In this document: piece by piece, positions 25,982 to 33,709 of the stretch
Position numbering within the stretch: the first letter of the stretch is position 1
How the letters are laid out: the number at the start of each line of letters is the position of its first letter
NCBI GenBank assembly: GCA_013289045.1
Contig: JABDAU010000032.1
Location: 1 to 41,741 of the forward strand
DNA length: 41,741 nt
Source: Bacteroidota bacterium
GTDB taxonomy: Bacteria; Bacteroidota; Bacteroidia; Sphingobacteriales; Sphingobacteriaceae
Direction: 5' to 3'
Position numbers and translations under genes: made by a program
Notes under the pieces: model-generated
Told to the model about the DNA's origin: nothing
Seen by the model: the letters and a program-made list of their open reading frames with translations, nothing else
Database searches by the model: none

Positions 25982-28446
25982 CACCCGTAAAATCGCAACG
26001 ATACATCTTTACGAAAAGGGCTCTTCTTTTTGTGATCGTTTTACTGATAAGCCAGGCGATAAAAGCCCAGCAACAAATAAGGCTGAATAATAATTGGGAG
26101 TTTTTAAAACAGGATATCGGCAGCATATGGGAGACCGTGCGGCCACTAACTAAGGATGGCCCCGAAAATTACCCGATATGGGAGAAAGTAATTTTGCCGC
26201 ACTGCTTTAACATGCGCGATGCTGTAGACCCTGACATAAATTATTACCAGGGGCCCGGCTGGTACCGCACGCGTTTATCTGTAAATAATCCGTACAAAAA
26301 TGGGCATACCATACTACACTTTGAAGGCGCGGGTCAAAAAACAGAGGTTTATGTTTATACCACTAAAGTGGGTACACACGTTGGCGGTTATGACGAGTGG
26401 TTTGTAGATATTACCCAGGCTGTTGAAGATTTTAAAAAGACCACAGCCTACGCCACGCAATTTAAAGGCAAGATCCCTTTGGAAATACGTTGTGATAACT
26501 CGCGCGATGCAGAAACAATACCATCACAGTTATCGGATTTCAATATTTACGGAGGCATTTACCGCTATTTGAATTTGGTTTATCAGCCTAACGTCGCCGT
26601 CGACAACTTGTTTGCGACTGCTGCATTAGATAAACAATACCATACGGGTTTTATTGATGTGAAGGCCACATTTTATAATCCGGAGCATATAAAGCAGATA
26701 AGCGGAACTGTTAAAATAACTGATGCATTGGGTAAAACGGTTGCTGCAACAAATTACAATTGCACAAACATTGATGAGGACCGGACATTCCAGATCAATA
26801 AATTCAATATCAGTAAGCCGCATTTATGGTCGCCGGGCGATCCTTATCTGTATACAGTAGAATTTTGCGCAGGCGAATATGTAAGAAAGGAAAAGATAGG
26901 CTTCCGCGATTTTTCATTTGCAGATAGCGGCCCATTCTATTTAAATGGTAAGCGCCTGTTCCTGCGTGGTACCCACAGGCACGAAGACCAGGCAGGCGTA
27001 GCGGCAGCTATGACTGATACCATGATGCGCAAAGAGATGGGGCTTATAAAAGACATGGGGGCAAATTTTATCCGGCTTGCGCATTATCAGCAATCACGTA
27101 TCATTTTAAACTTATGTGACAGCCTTGGTATACTGGTATGGGAAGAAGAGCCATGGTGCAGAGGCGGATTAGGAGGCGACGAATATAAACAGCAAGCCCG
27201 CCATATGCTAACTAATATGATCCATCAACATTATAACCATCCTTCAATTATACTTTGGGGGCTGGGCAATGAAAATGATTGGCCGGGTGATTTCCCTGAG
27301 TTTGATAAAGCAAAAATAAGGGCGTTTATGAGCGAACAAAATGATTTGGCCCATCAACTTGATCCATCCCGAAAAACGGTTATCCGCCGTTGCGATTTTT
27401 GTAAAGATATTCCCAACGTTTATTCACCATCGATATGGGCCGGCTGGTATAGCGGTGAATATACTGAATACAAAAAGTTCACAGCAGATGAAGTTAAAAA
27501 AGTAAAGCACCTCTTCCATGCGGAATGGGGCGGCGACAGTTATTCAGGCCGTAATGCTGAATCATCCGACAAGGCTTTGGAGAATATCAGGACCGGTGAC
27601 GGAGTAATTGATACTTCATTATTCAATAATTCGGCAAAGCTCTTAAAGAACGGGGATTGGAGCGAGAATGCTACCTGTAATCTGTTCGATTGGACTTTGA
27701 AAGAGCAGGAAACAATGCCCTGGTTAAGCGGATCGGCATTTTGGGTATTTAAGGATTTTTCAACCCCCATAAGGTTTGATAATCCGCTCCCTTACATGAA
27801 CCAAAAAGGCGTAGTAGAACGAGATCTTACTAAAAAGGAAGTTTACTATGTGGTTCAGTCATATTGGGCGGATAAACCTATGGTACATATTTACGGGCAC
27901 AACTGGCCGGTAAGATGGGGTAATACTGGCGAACTAAAGATGGTAAAAGCCTATTCAAACTGTGATGAAGTCGAACTATTTGTGAATGGGAAGAGCTATG
28001 GCATTAAAAAACGTAATAGCCAGGATTTTCCCGCAGCTGGTTTAAGATGGATGGTTGCTTTTGCAAATGGCAGGAATGAACTCATCATTAAAGCCCATAA
28101 AGGAAATGTGACTGTTTGCGATACTATATCCCAGATATATCAAACCGAAAAATGGGATAAACCAGTTAAGCTAAACCTGGAGAAAATTGCAGAAACAAAT
28201 GGCACAGTAACTATACAAGCTACTTTAACAGATAGCAAGGGTGTATTATGTCTTGATGCTGTTAACTGGGTAGATTTTTCATTAACAGGAGATGGCACAC
28301 TGCTGGATGACCTGGGGACATCAAAGGGATCAAGAAAATTGCAGGTTATTAACGGACGGGCTATTATCAGTGTAAAGACCAATAAGGGCAAAAGTGTGGT
28401 TAGCGTACAATCATCCGGAATGCAAACTGTGTTTTTAAATCTTTAG
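25972..28446 (+). CDS. GH2 family glycoside hydrolase
   Basis: An 824-residue retaining exo-glycosidase (beta-galactosidase, beta-glucuronidase or related). A signal anchor or signal peptide covers about residues 12-33. The jelly-roll sugar-binding domain (GPGWYRTRLSV, HVGGYDEWFVDIT), the Ig-like domain and the TIM barrel follow. The barrel carries LFLRGTHRHEDQAG, the acid/base Glu434 in GLGNEND and the nucleophile Glu518 in FHAEWGGDS. C-terminal Ig-like domains (about 630-820) include AYSNCDEVELFVNGKSYG. The start overlaps the lyase stop. Specificity cannot be read from the sequence; the lyase partner makes beta-glucuronidase or beta-galactosidase plausible. Confidence 0.92.
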   Translation: MDVTPVKSQRYIFTKRALLFVIVLLISQAIKAQQQIRLNNNWEFLKQDIGSIWETVRPLTKDGPENYPIWEKVILPHCFNMRDAVDPDINYYQGPGWYRTRLSVNNPYKNGHTILHFEGAGQKTEVYVYTTKVGTHVGGYDEWFVDITQAVEDFKKTTAYATQFKGKIPLEIRCDNSRDAETIPSQLSDFNIYGGIYRYLNLVYQPNVAVDNLFATAALDKQYHTGFIDVKATFYNPEHIKQISGTVKITDALGKTVAATNYNCTNIDEDRTFQINKFNISKPHLWSPGDPYLYTVEFCAGEYVRKEKIGFRDFSFADSGPFYLNGKRLFLRGTHRHEDQAGVAAAMTDTMMRKEMGLIKDMGANFIRLAHYQQSRIILNLCDSLGILVWEEEPWCRGGLGGDEYKQQARHMLTNMIHQHYNHPSIILWGLGNENDWPGDFPEFDKAKIRAFMSEQNDLAHQLDPSRKTVIRRCDFCKDIPNVYSPSIWAGWYSGEYTEYKKFTADEVKKVKHLFHAEWGGDSYSGRNAESSDKALENIRTGDGVIDTSLFNNSAKLLKNGDWSENATCNLFDWTLKEQETMPWLSGSAFWVFKDFSTPIRFDNPLPYMNQKGVVERDLTKKEVYYVVQSYWADKPMVHIYGHNWPVRWGNTGELKMVKAYSNCDEVELFVNGKSYGIKKRNSQDFPAAGLRWMVAFANGRNELIIKAHKGNVTVCDTISQIYQTEKWDKPVKLNLEKIAETNGTVTIQATLTDSKGVLCLDAVNWVDFSLTGDGTLLDDLGTSKGSRKLQVINGRAIISVKTNKGKSVVSVQSSGMQTVFLNL

Positions 28447-28477
28447 ATTAATTAAATAAAAGAGAGAAGCATGGATA

Positions 28478-28713
28478 TGCTTATTTGATTTCAGAAGATT
28501 GAATCAATCTTTTATAGAAAGCAAGCAACTTGTAGAAGATCTCAATCAGCAATTCACTGATGTCAACAGCAGGCAAAAGGGCAGCCCTGAACTTGCGGCA
28601 AACGCCATCATTGAATTGAGCAAAAGTCCGGTACCGCCATTTTCATCAGCCTGGTGACTGGAACAGAAGGAGCACAGGAGAATCATAAGAGGCAGCTTAT
28701 TCACAAGATATAA
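28478..28713 (+). pseudogene. Probable short-chain dehydrogenase remnant
   Basis: From 28478 one frame reads DFRRLNQSFIESKQLVEDL, NQQFTDVNSRQKGSPELAAN and AIIELSKSPVPP, ending in a stop at 28655. A second frame continues SLVTGTEGAQENHKRQLIHKI to a stop at 28711-28713. Joined by one frameshift near 28640, this resembles the C-terminal end of short-chain dehydrogenases of the type G-D-P-x-x-A-A-x-A-I-I...PPLHLLLG. It has no start and no Rossmann fold. It occupies most of the gap between the GH2 and GH27 genes. Confidence 0.45.
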
Positions 28714-28763
28714 TCCATTAAAAACTGTCCGTGATTTGCAGCTAAAATAACTTCTAAAAAGAC

Positions 28764-29978
28764 TTATTCTGCCAGTAATAACCTTGTTCCGTGAGCCGGA
28801 ACGTCACCTATATATTTGTTTGAAAACCTTCCCAGGTTTTTGTGCGACCAGATATCCCTGATTTTATGATGACCGCTTAATTTCAGCCTGTTAAAATCTA
28901 ATACAATCCTGGCTGGATTTTCTGATCTATTAAATAAAGCAACTGCATATTTTTTACCCGATACAGATTTTAATTTCTTAGTCCATACCTGTAGCCCCGG
29001 CGCCTGTTCATAGGCCAACGTACCTTGCATGCCTAAGCTATCCTGGCTGATAGCAATTGCCTCCTTATTTGTTAATATGGAAAGCGCCTCCCTGGATACC
29101 GACCGCAAATCATTTCCCAGCATTAATGGCGAAGCAATCATACACCACATGGAAAAATGGCTTCTCATTTCTTCAGGATTCATTACGGCCAATCTTCCGT
29201 TATCACTTCCAACACCAATTAACATCATATCTGCATCATTCCAATGGCCGGGCCCGGCTATTTCCGGGTATGCAGCAGATAAATTCAACTCATAAATTAC
29301 CCCATCCCATTGACTTTTTTCTTTTGGCGTATGATCAATATCAGGGCCAACCCGCCAACTATTTCCAATATAAGGAGCCCAACTCTGATAATCTCTACCT
29401 CCCTGGTTACATATGCTAAATACCATTGGCCTGCCAGTGTTTAGTATAGCTTTAGCAACTGCTGTAAATTCCTTTTTATAGGCTGCTGCTGTACGCACTG
29501 GCGCAAAATTCACATCTACCTTAACATAATCATATCCCCATTCGGCAAACGTAGCCATATCCTGCTGATAATATCCCCCACTGGCAAGCGTAGGGTAATT
29601 AGCTGTTGAGCCGATATTCGTATAAATACCTGCTTTTAATCCTTTACTATGAATGTAATCTGCCAAAGCTTTCATTCCATCCGGAAACTTTGCAATATCA
29701 ACAATGATCTTACCATTTACATCTCTGCCGGTACTCCAAAAATCATCTACATTTATATATAAATACCCGGCATCTTTTAATCCGGTAGCTACCATAGCGT
29801 CTGCGGTTTGTTTAATTACAGCCTCTGTCGGATTTTTTTTAAAGGTGTTCCAACTGCTCCAGCCCATTGGTGGGGTTAATGCAAGCCCATTCTTTATCAC
29901 ATCCGGTTTTTGCGCTACAACGGTTGTAAAAGGGATAAAAAAGCCAATGGTCAGTAATATTAATAATTTTGTTTTCAT
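28764..29978 (-). CDS. GH27 alpha-galactosidase
   Basis: A 404-residue secreted retaining glycosidase that removes terminal alpha-galactose. After a signal peptide (about residues 1-23) the family marks are TPPMGWSSWNTF, YINVDDFW, GLKAGIYTN, the nucleophile Asp155 in YVKVDVNF, the acid/base Asp213 in WRVGPDI and GHWNDADMM. The usual cysteine after the nucleophile motif (K-Y-D-x-C) is replaced, as in some bacterial members. I chose the ATG at 29978, which begins the signal peptide; an ATG at 30002 would add eight residues. It is transcribed alone, convergent with the GH2 gene, and could trim galactose side chains for either PUL. Confidence 0.92.
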   Translation of the reverse strand: MKTKLLILLTIGFFIPFTTVVAQKPDVIKNGLALTPPMGWSSWNTFKKNPTEAVIKQTADAMVATGLKDAGYLYINVDDFWSTGRDVNGKIIVDIAKFPDGMKALADYIHSKGLKAGIYTNIGSTANYPTLASGGYYQQDMATFAEWGYDYVKVDVNFAPVRTAAAYKKEFTAVAKAILNTGRPMVFSICNQGGRDYQSWAPYIGNSWRVGPDIDHTPKEKSQWDGVIYELNLSAAYPEIAGPGHWNDADMMLIGVGSDNGRLAVMNPEEMRSHFSMWCMIASPLMLGNDLRSVSREALSILTNKEAIAISQDSLGMQGTLAYEQAPGLQVWTKKLKSVSGKKYAVALFNRSENPARIVLDFNRLKLSGHHKIRDIWSHKNLGRFSNKYIGDVPAHGTRLLLAE

Positions 29979-30802
29979 GGTATAAATTTCAGCAAAAGCC
30001 ATCCTGTCTCTCTCCCGGAGAAACTGGATAATTCGGCATCGTTAAATTTATTGTATAAGGACTTGATCGTTAACTAAAGCCAACATATTGTTAAAATACA
30101 CAAAATTAGTTTAAACCCACTTTCTTAAAGTAAAAAGTATTCTGTAACGTACGCTGATTTAAATTCTTTAAAGCTCAACTGTTTTGGGTACTGAAATATC
30201 CATTGGTGCTTTGTTCAGGGAGATTGTTCTTTGGCACTTCTTCAGACACATGAAGAAGAAGGCCGAAAGGCATAGTGGGCCGGGTTTTCCATGAATTTAT
30301 GCGCCAGCAGCCGCGCAAGCGCAATGCCGGCCCTCAACTCATTTTTAAAATACGTCAATAATTGTTATAAGGTCTGGATTGAAAGGTTCAGGCAGGTGAG
30401 CATGATATTCGGGGAGGTTTGACATTTATTTTGCCACGCCCCACCTCCATGCAGGTTAAATGTTCTTTTTTCCTAACACGCCTGATCACCGTTTAATGAG
30501 TTCGTGAAATGCATTTTCTTTAATGCAGATAACTTTCATGTCAAAAAAACGGACTGGAATATCGACAAATTATGATCGGCAGCCATCTCTTATTCATCAT
30601 TACCGCAAAAATAGCCCCCCGCCTGGATAAAACGTCAGGGCTATACAAGCGGGCGCGGTTGTCCGCTTTCAGCGGCTGCGCCTTGACATTTTACCCGGCT
30701 CGCGCTGTTAGTTGCCAAGTGGTAAATAAGGGATGGTGGGTTCAGCAGCGCGACGGGGTTGGTCGAACAGGCAATATGGCAATTTCGCTTAAATAAATTC
30801 AT
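29979..30802. other. 824-base region without an intact gene
   Basis: It lies between the GH27 start and the TetX remnant. On the minus strand around 30260-30365 one frame reads YFKNELRAGIALARLLAHKF and MENPAHYAFRPSS with stops on both sides. It looks like an old coding fragment that I cannot identify. The 74-codon plus-strand frame at 30572-30796 has no family character. The 29979-30150 part should hold the GH27 promoter. Confidence 0.5.
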
Positions 30803-31260
30803 TCAAACGGACAGCATCGCTACCATTTTGTCAATTGCACCATCAGAATGTATCATTTCTGTATTTTTCAAGGTTTCCTGAGTGATTTCAGATGCTCTTT
30901 TTTGCATTTGAGATTTATATTTTACGACAGCATCCCTGATATTCTTAAATTCATTACCCGTCAAATATTCTGCTAACTCAAAAGCATCCTGCATGGCCAT
31001 ATTTACACCTTCTCTTGCATAGGGCGGCATTCTATGGGCAGCATCTCCAAGCATTGTAAGGTTAGGTAAAGTTTCCCATGTTTGGTCAAAAAGGAAATGA
31101 TACATTGGCCGGGAACTATACTCACTTCGTCACTTTCTAAAAGCCCCTGGTACATAGGATGCCATGAACCAAATTGTTCTTTGAACCAAGCTGCAACTGA
31201 TCTTTTTCCAGTATATCCTCCAAGATCACGGTGCTCATATTGCTGGAATATCGAGGTTAA
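30803..31260 (-). pseudogene. TetX-like FAD-dependent monooxygenase remnant
   Basis: A C-terminal fragment of about 150 residues of a flavin monooxygenase whose full length is near 380. The upstream piece reads YTGKRSVAAWFKEQFGSWHP, MYQGLLESDEVSIVP. The frame then shifts by one missing base near 31110, and RPMYHFLFDQTWETLPNLTM, LGDAAHRMPPYAREGVNMAM follow. The GD motif for FAD binding (LGDAAH) is intact, but the N-terminal GxGxxG fold is absent. The 100-codon frame from 31105 to 30803 is only the distal part and should not be read as a whole gene. The upstream break coincides with the promoter region of the xylanase gene. Confidence 0.8.
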
Positions 31261-31282
31261 ATAAAAAAAAACTATTGTTTTA

Positions 31283-31320
31283 ATAAATATTCTTTACCTT
31301 GTGGTCATATTAACCATAAG
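31283..31320 (+). promoter_or_regulatory. Promoter with palindromic operator upstream of xylanase gene
   Basis: ATAAATAT (31283-31290), a TACCTTGT -7-like box (31295-31302) and a 23-bp imperfect palindrome (31298-31320) with half-sites CTTGTGGTCA and TAACCATAAG around TAT. The half-sites match at 8 of 10 positions. The same arrangement recurs at 33463-33503. Overlap of box and palindrome fits repression at the transcription start. The site lies 64 bases before the GH10 start codon. Confidence 0.7.
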
Positions 31321-31384
31321 TGCTTTGTGCGAATGGTTGTGAGCCGCTTGTTAATTCCAATTCTATATAACTTAATTATGCAAT

Positions 31385-32533
31385 ATGAAAAAACACCTCA
31401 TTAAATTGGCATGTCACTCCACTCCCATCTTCCTAAACCGTAATTCACGTTTACCGGTATTATTTGTAATGCTGTTGATTACATACAGCTGCAAAAAGAA
31501 GGAAACGCCTACCCCTATAGTGGTAACACCAACGGATACAACAACACTAAGATCAGTCGCGCCTTTCCCGGTTGGCGCAGCCATGAACCCGGACCTGATA
31601 AAGGATAACACATTTTATTATAAAATAGCCAGTACGCAATATTCAAGCCTGACACCTGAAAATGTAATGAAGTTTGCGGCGACAGAACCGGCGCTTAACC
31701 AGTTTAGTTTTTCCGATGGCGACTATTTAGTTTCATTTGCTGCACAGAACCACATGCGCGTGCATGCCCATAATTTAATATGGTACACGTCATTGCCCGA
31801 CTGGGTGGTTAATTTCCAGGGAGATTCACTGGCCTGGGAAAGTATGTTTAAAACACACATAGATAGCGTCGCCGGTCATTATAAAGGCAAGGTTGCTTCA
31901 TGGGATGTTGTAAATGAAGCCATAAGAGATGACAATGGAACTTTACGCAATCAGGATGTAAGTGCAGGTGATGGTAGTATATGGCGGCGGCATTTAGGCC
32001 CTGATTATATTGCGCGCGCCTTTCTGTACGCACATGCAGCAGATCCGAACGCATTGTTATTTTACAACGATTACGGACAGGAATATGACGTGGTAAAACT
32101 CGATTCCATTATAGCTTTGGTTACCGGGTTAAAAGCGAGAGGGATACCTATCTCCGGGATCGGGATGGAAATGCACATCAATGTAAATGATAACAATACA
32201 GGTATAACAACAGCGTTGCAAAAGCTGGCAGCCACTGGTTTACTGATCCATATATCAGAGTTAGATATTTCGCTAAACCCCAGCAACAATCAAAGTATGG
32301 TTTTGACGGACGCGCTTGAGCAGGCACAATCTGCCGAATACCAATTTGTTGCCGAGACCTACCGGGCCGCTGTACCGGCTGCACAACGGTATGGCATTAC
32401 AACCTGGGAATTTAGTGATGCTGCAAGTTGGATACCGATTTATTATAATCGCCCCGACTGGCCACTGCCTTTTGATGCGAGCTATAATAAAAAGGCAGCC
32501 TTTTATGGATTGTTGACTGGATTGCAGAAGTAG
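31385..32533 (+). CDS. GH10 endo-beta-1,4-xylanase lipoprotein
   Basis: A 382-residue enzyme anchored by lipid at Cys36 (ITYSC), followed by a Thr/Pro-rich linker, so probably on the cell surface. It hydrolyses internal beta-1,4 links of xylan with retention. The TIM barrel has FPVGAAMNP, SLTPENVMKF, HAHNLIWY, the acid/base Glu178 in WDVVNEAI, FYNDYG and the nucleophile Glu292 in HISELDIS. The usual ITELD is HISELD here. It is single-domain with no binding module. Its promoter region carries the palindrome shared with the second susC, which ties it to the same regulon as the genes from 33710 onward. Confidence 0.95.
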   Translation: MKKHLIKLACHSTPIFLNRNSRLPVLFVMLLITYSCKKKETPTPIVVTPTDTTTLRSVAPFPVGAAMNPDLIKDNTFYYKIASTQYSSLTPENVMKFAATEPALNQFSFSDGDYLVSFAAQNHMRVHAHNLIWYTSLPDWVVNFQGDSLAWESMFKTHIDSVAGHYKGKVASWDVVNEAIRDDNGTLRNQDVSAGDGSIWRRHLGPDYIARAFLYAHAADPNALLFYNDYGQEYDVVKLDSIIALVTGLKARGIPISGIGMEMHINVNDNNTGITTALQKLAATGLLIHISELDISLNPSNNQSMVLTDALEQAQSAEYQFVAETYRAAVPAAQRYGITTWEFSDAASWIPIYYNRPDWPLPFDASYNKKAAFYGLLTGLQK

Positions 32534-32598
32534 GATGCCTTTTTTCGGCTTTATAGTTGCCGACATACCAAAACTATCATTAACATAAAAAACACCTC

Positions 32599-33294
32599 TT
32601 ATAACTCAAAAGAAAACCCTTTTTCTTTAAAACTATCATAAACTTTTTTATCGAACCTGAAGAGCTTTGCAGCGCGATGAGGCACATTTTGCTGAATCTC
32701 GTTGCAGGGCACAAGCAGGTTCATTTTTGTTAATTTTCTTCTGAAGTTAGATTTATCTAATTGTGTCCCTAAAATTGCTTCATAAAGTTCCTGCAAGTCA
32801 AGTAACGTAAATTTCTCTGGCAAAAGATTAAACCCAATGGGCTCATACTGTATTTTGTGTTTTAAAAAGTTAAAACATTTATCTAATATCTTGCGGTGGT
32901 CAAAGGCCATCCCCGGCAATTTACGTACATCAAACCATTGCGCATCAGATACCGTAACACCAGGGTGAAGTTCAATATCTTCTGTACTGACCAACGCATA
33001 ATAAGAAATTGTTATTACACGCCTGTTGGGATAGCGGCTTACTTCGCCAAATGTCTGAAATTGTTCCAGGTAAATTTTTGTAACTGAAGTTTGTGCCTGT
33101 AGTATGCGATAAGCCGATGCGTCAATATCCTCGTTATATTTAATCCAGCTTCCGGGTAGGGCCCATTCGCCTTTGGTTACTCCCTGCCCGTGCTTTACTA
33201 ACAAAGCGTATAAAACCCCATGTTTAAATCCAAACACAACACAGTCAACAGAAATCGCATCAATTATTTCATCAGAAAAATCCATTTTATACAT
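32599..33294 (-). CDS. Nudix-type sugar-responsive transcription regulator (NrtR/AraR-like)
   Basis: A 231-residue regulator with an N-terminal Nudix fold (about residues 8-140) and a C-terminal winged-helix domain (about 150-225; FTLLDLQELYEAILG, KSNFRRKLTKM). The Nudix box region GSWIKYNEDIDASAYRILQ lacks the R-E-x-x-E-E core, so catalysis is unlikely and the domain is probably a ligand sensor, as in the arabinose regulator of Bacteroides. I chose the ATG at 33294; the frame extends to a TTG at 33333. The gene lies between two copies of the 23-bp palindrome and divergent from susC, the classic place for a local regulator. Effector, perhaps xylose or arabinose, is inferred from the neighbours. 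Confidence 0.85.
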   Translation of the reverse strand: MYKMDFSDEIIDAISVDCVVFGFKHGVLYALLVKHGQGVTKGEWALPGSWIKYNEDIDASAYRILQAQTSVTKIYLEQFQTFGEVSRYPNRRVITISYYALVSTEDIELHPGVTVSDAQWFDVRKLPGMAFDHRKILDKCFNFLKHKIQYEPIGFNLLPEKFTLLDLQELYEAILGTQLDKSNFRRKLTKMNLLVPCNEIQQNVPHRAAKLFRFDKKVYDSFKEKGFSFEL

Positions 33295-33462
33295 ATTTAA
33301 TACCAGGTATATTGAATAATCTAAATAAAGCAAGAATTACTCAAAACGCATCTCTTTTAATTTTTTTTATTTCCGAATCCTTCTGCAGATAATTTTTATT
33401 TCACTCATTATTAATCAGTTGTAATGTTTTTTCATGAAAAAGGAAAAAAATATTTGCATTTG

Positions 33463-33503
33463 ATAAATATATCTCCCTACCTTGTGGTCAAATTAACCAT
33501 AAG
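33463..33503 (+). promoter_or_regulatory. Promoter with palindromic operator upstream of second susC
   Basis: ATAAATAT (33463-33470), a TACCTTGT box (33478-33485) and the 23-bp palindrome (33481-33503) with half-sites CTTGTGGTCA and TAACCATAAG around AAT. It matches the copy at 31298-31320 except for one central base. A TTTG at 33453 could be the -33 element. It sits in the divergent gap between the Nudix regulator and susC, leaving a 5' leader of about 200 bases before susC. Confidence 0.7.
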
Positions 33504-33632
33504 TCGAAAAACCAAGGCTTAAAAAGCACCAATTGTAAATTCTAATTCTTAACTAAATTAACACATATGGGAGAAAAATAACAAAATCACAATCGACATT
33601 TTAGAACACAATTAATTGATATTCAATAAAAT

Positions 33633-33672
33633 AGAATTATTGAAAATGGGACTCTTATTTTCCAATAATTCT
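33633..33672 (+). promoter_or_regulatory. Long hairpin in the susC leader
   Basis: AGAATTATTG (33633-33642) pairs perfectly with CAATAATTCT (33663-33672). The stem continues AAAAT/ATTTT after a one-base bulge, giving about 15 bp around a GGGACTCTT loop. It ends 37 bases before the susC start and has no T-run, so it may affect leader stability or translation. Confidence 0.6.
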
Positions 33673-33709
33673 AAAAAGCCCCAATTTAAACCAATTTAAT
33701 TTAAGCTAT

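Noticed and set aside
30572..30796. 74-codon plus-strand frame
   Set aside because: Composition and sequence lack protein character; surrounded by stops and decayed DNA.
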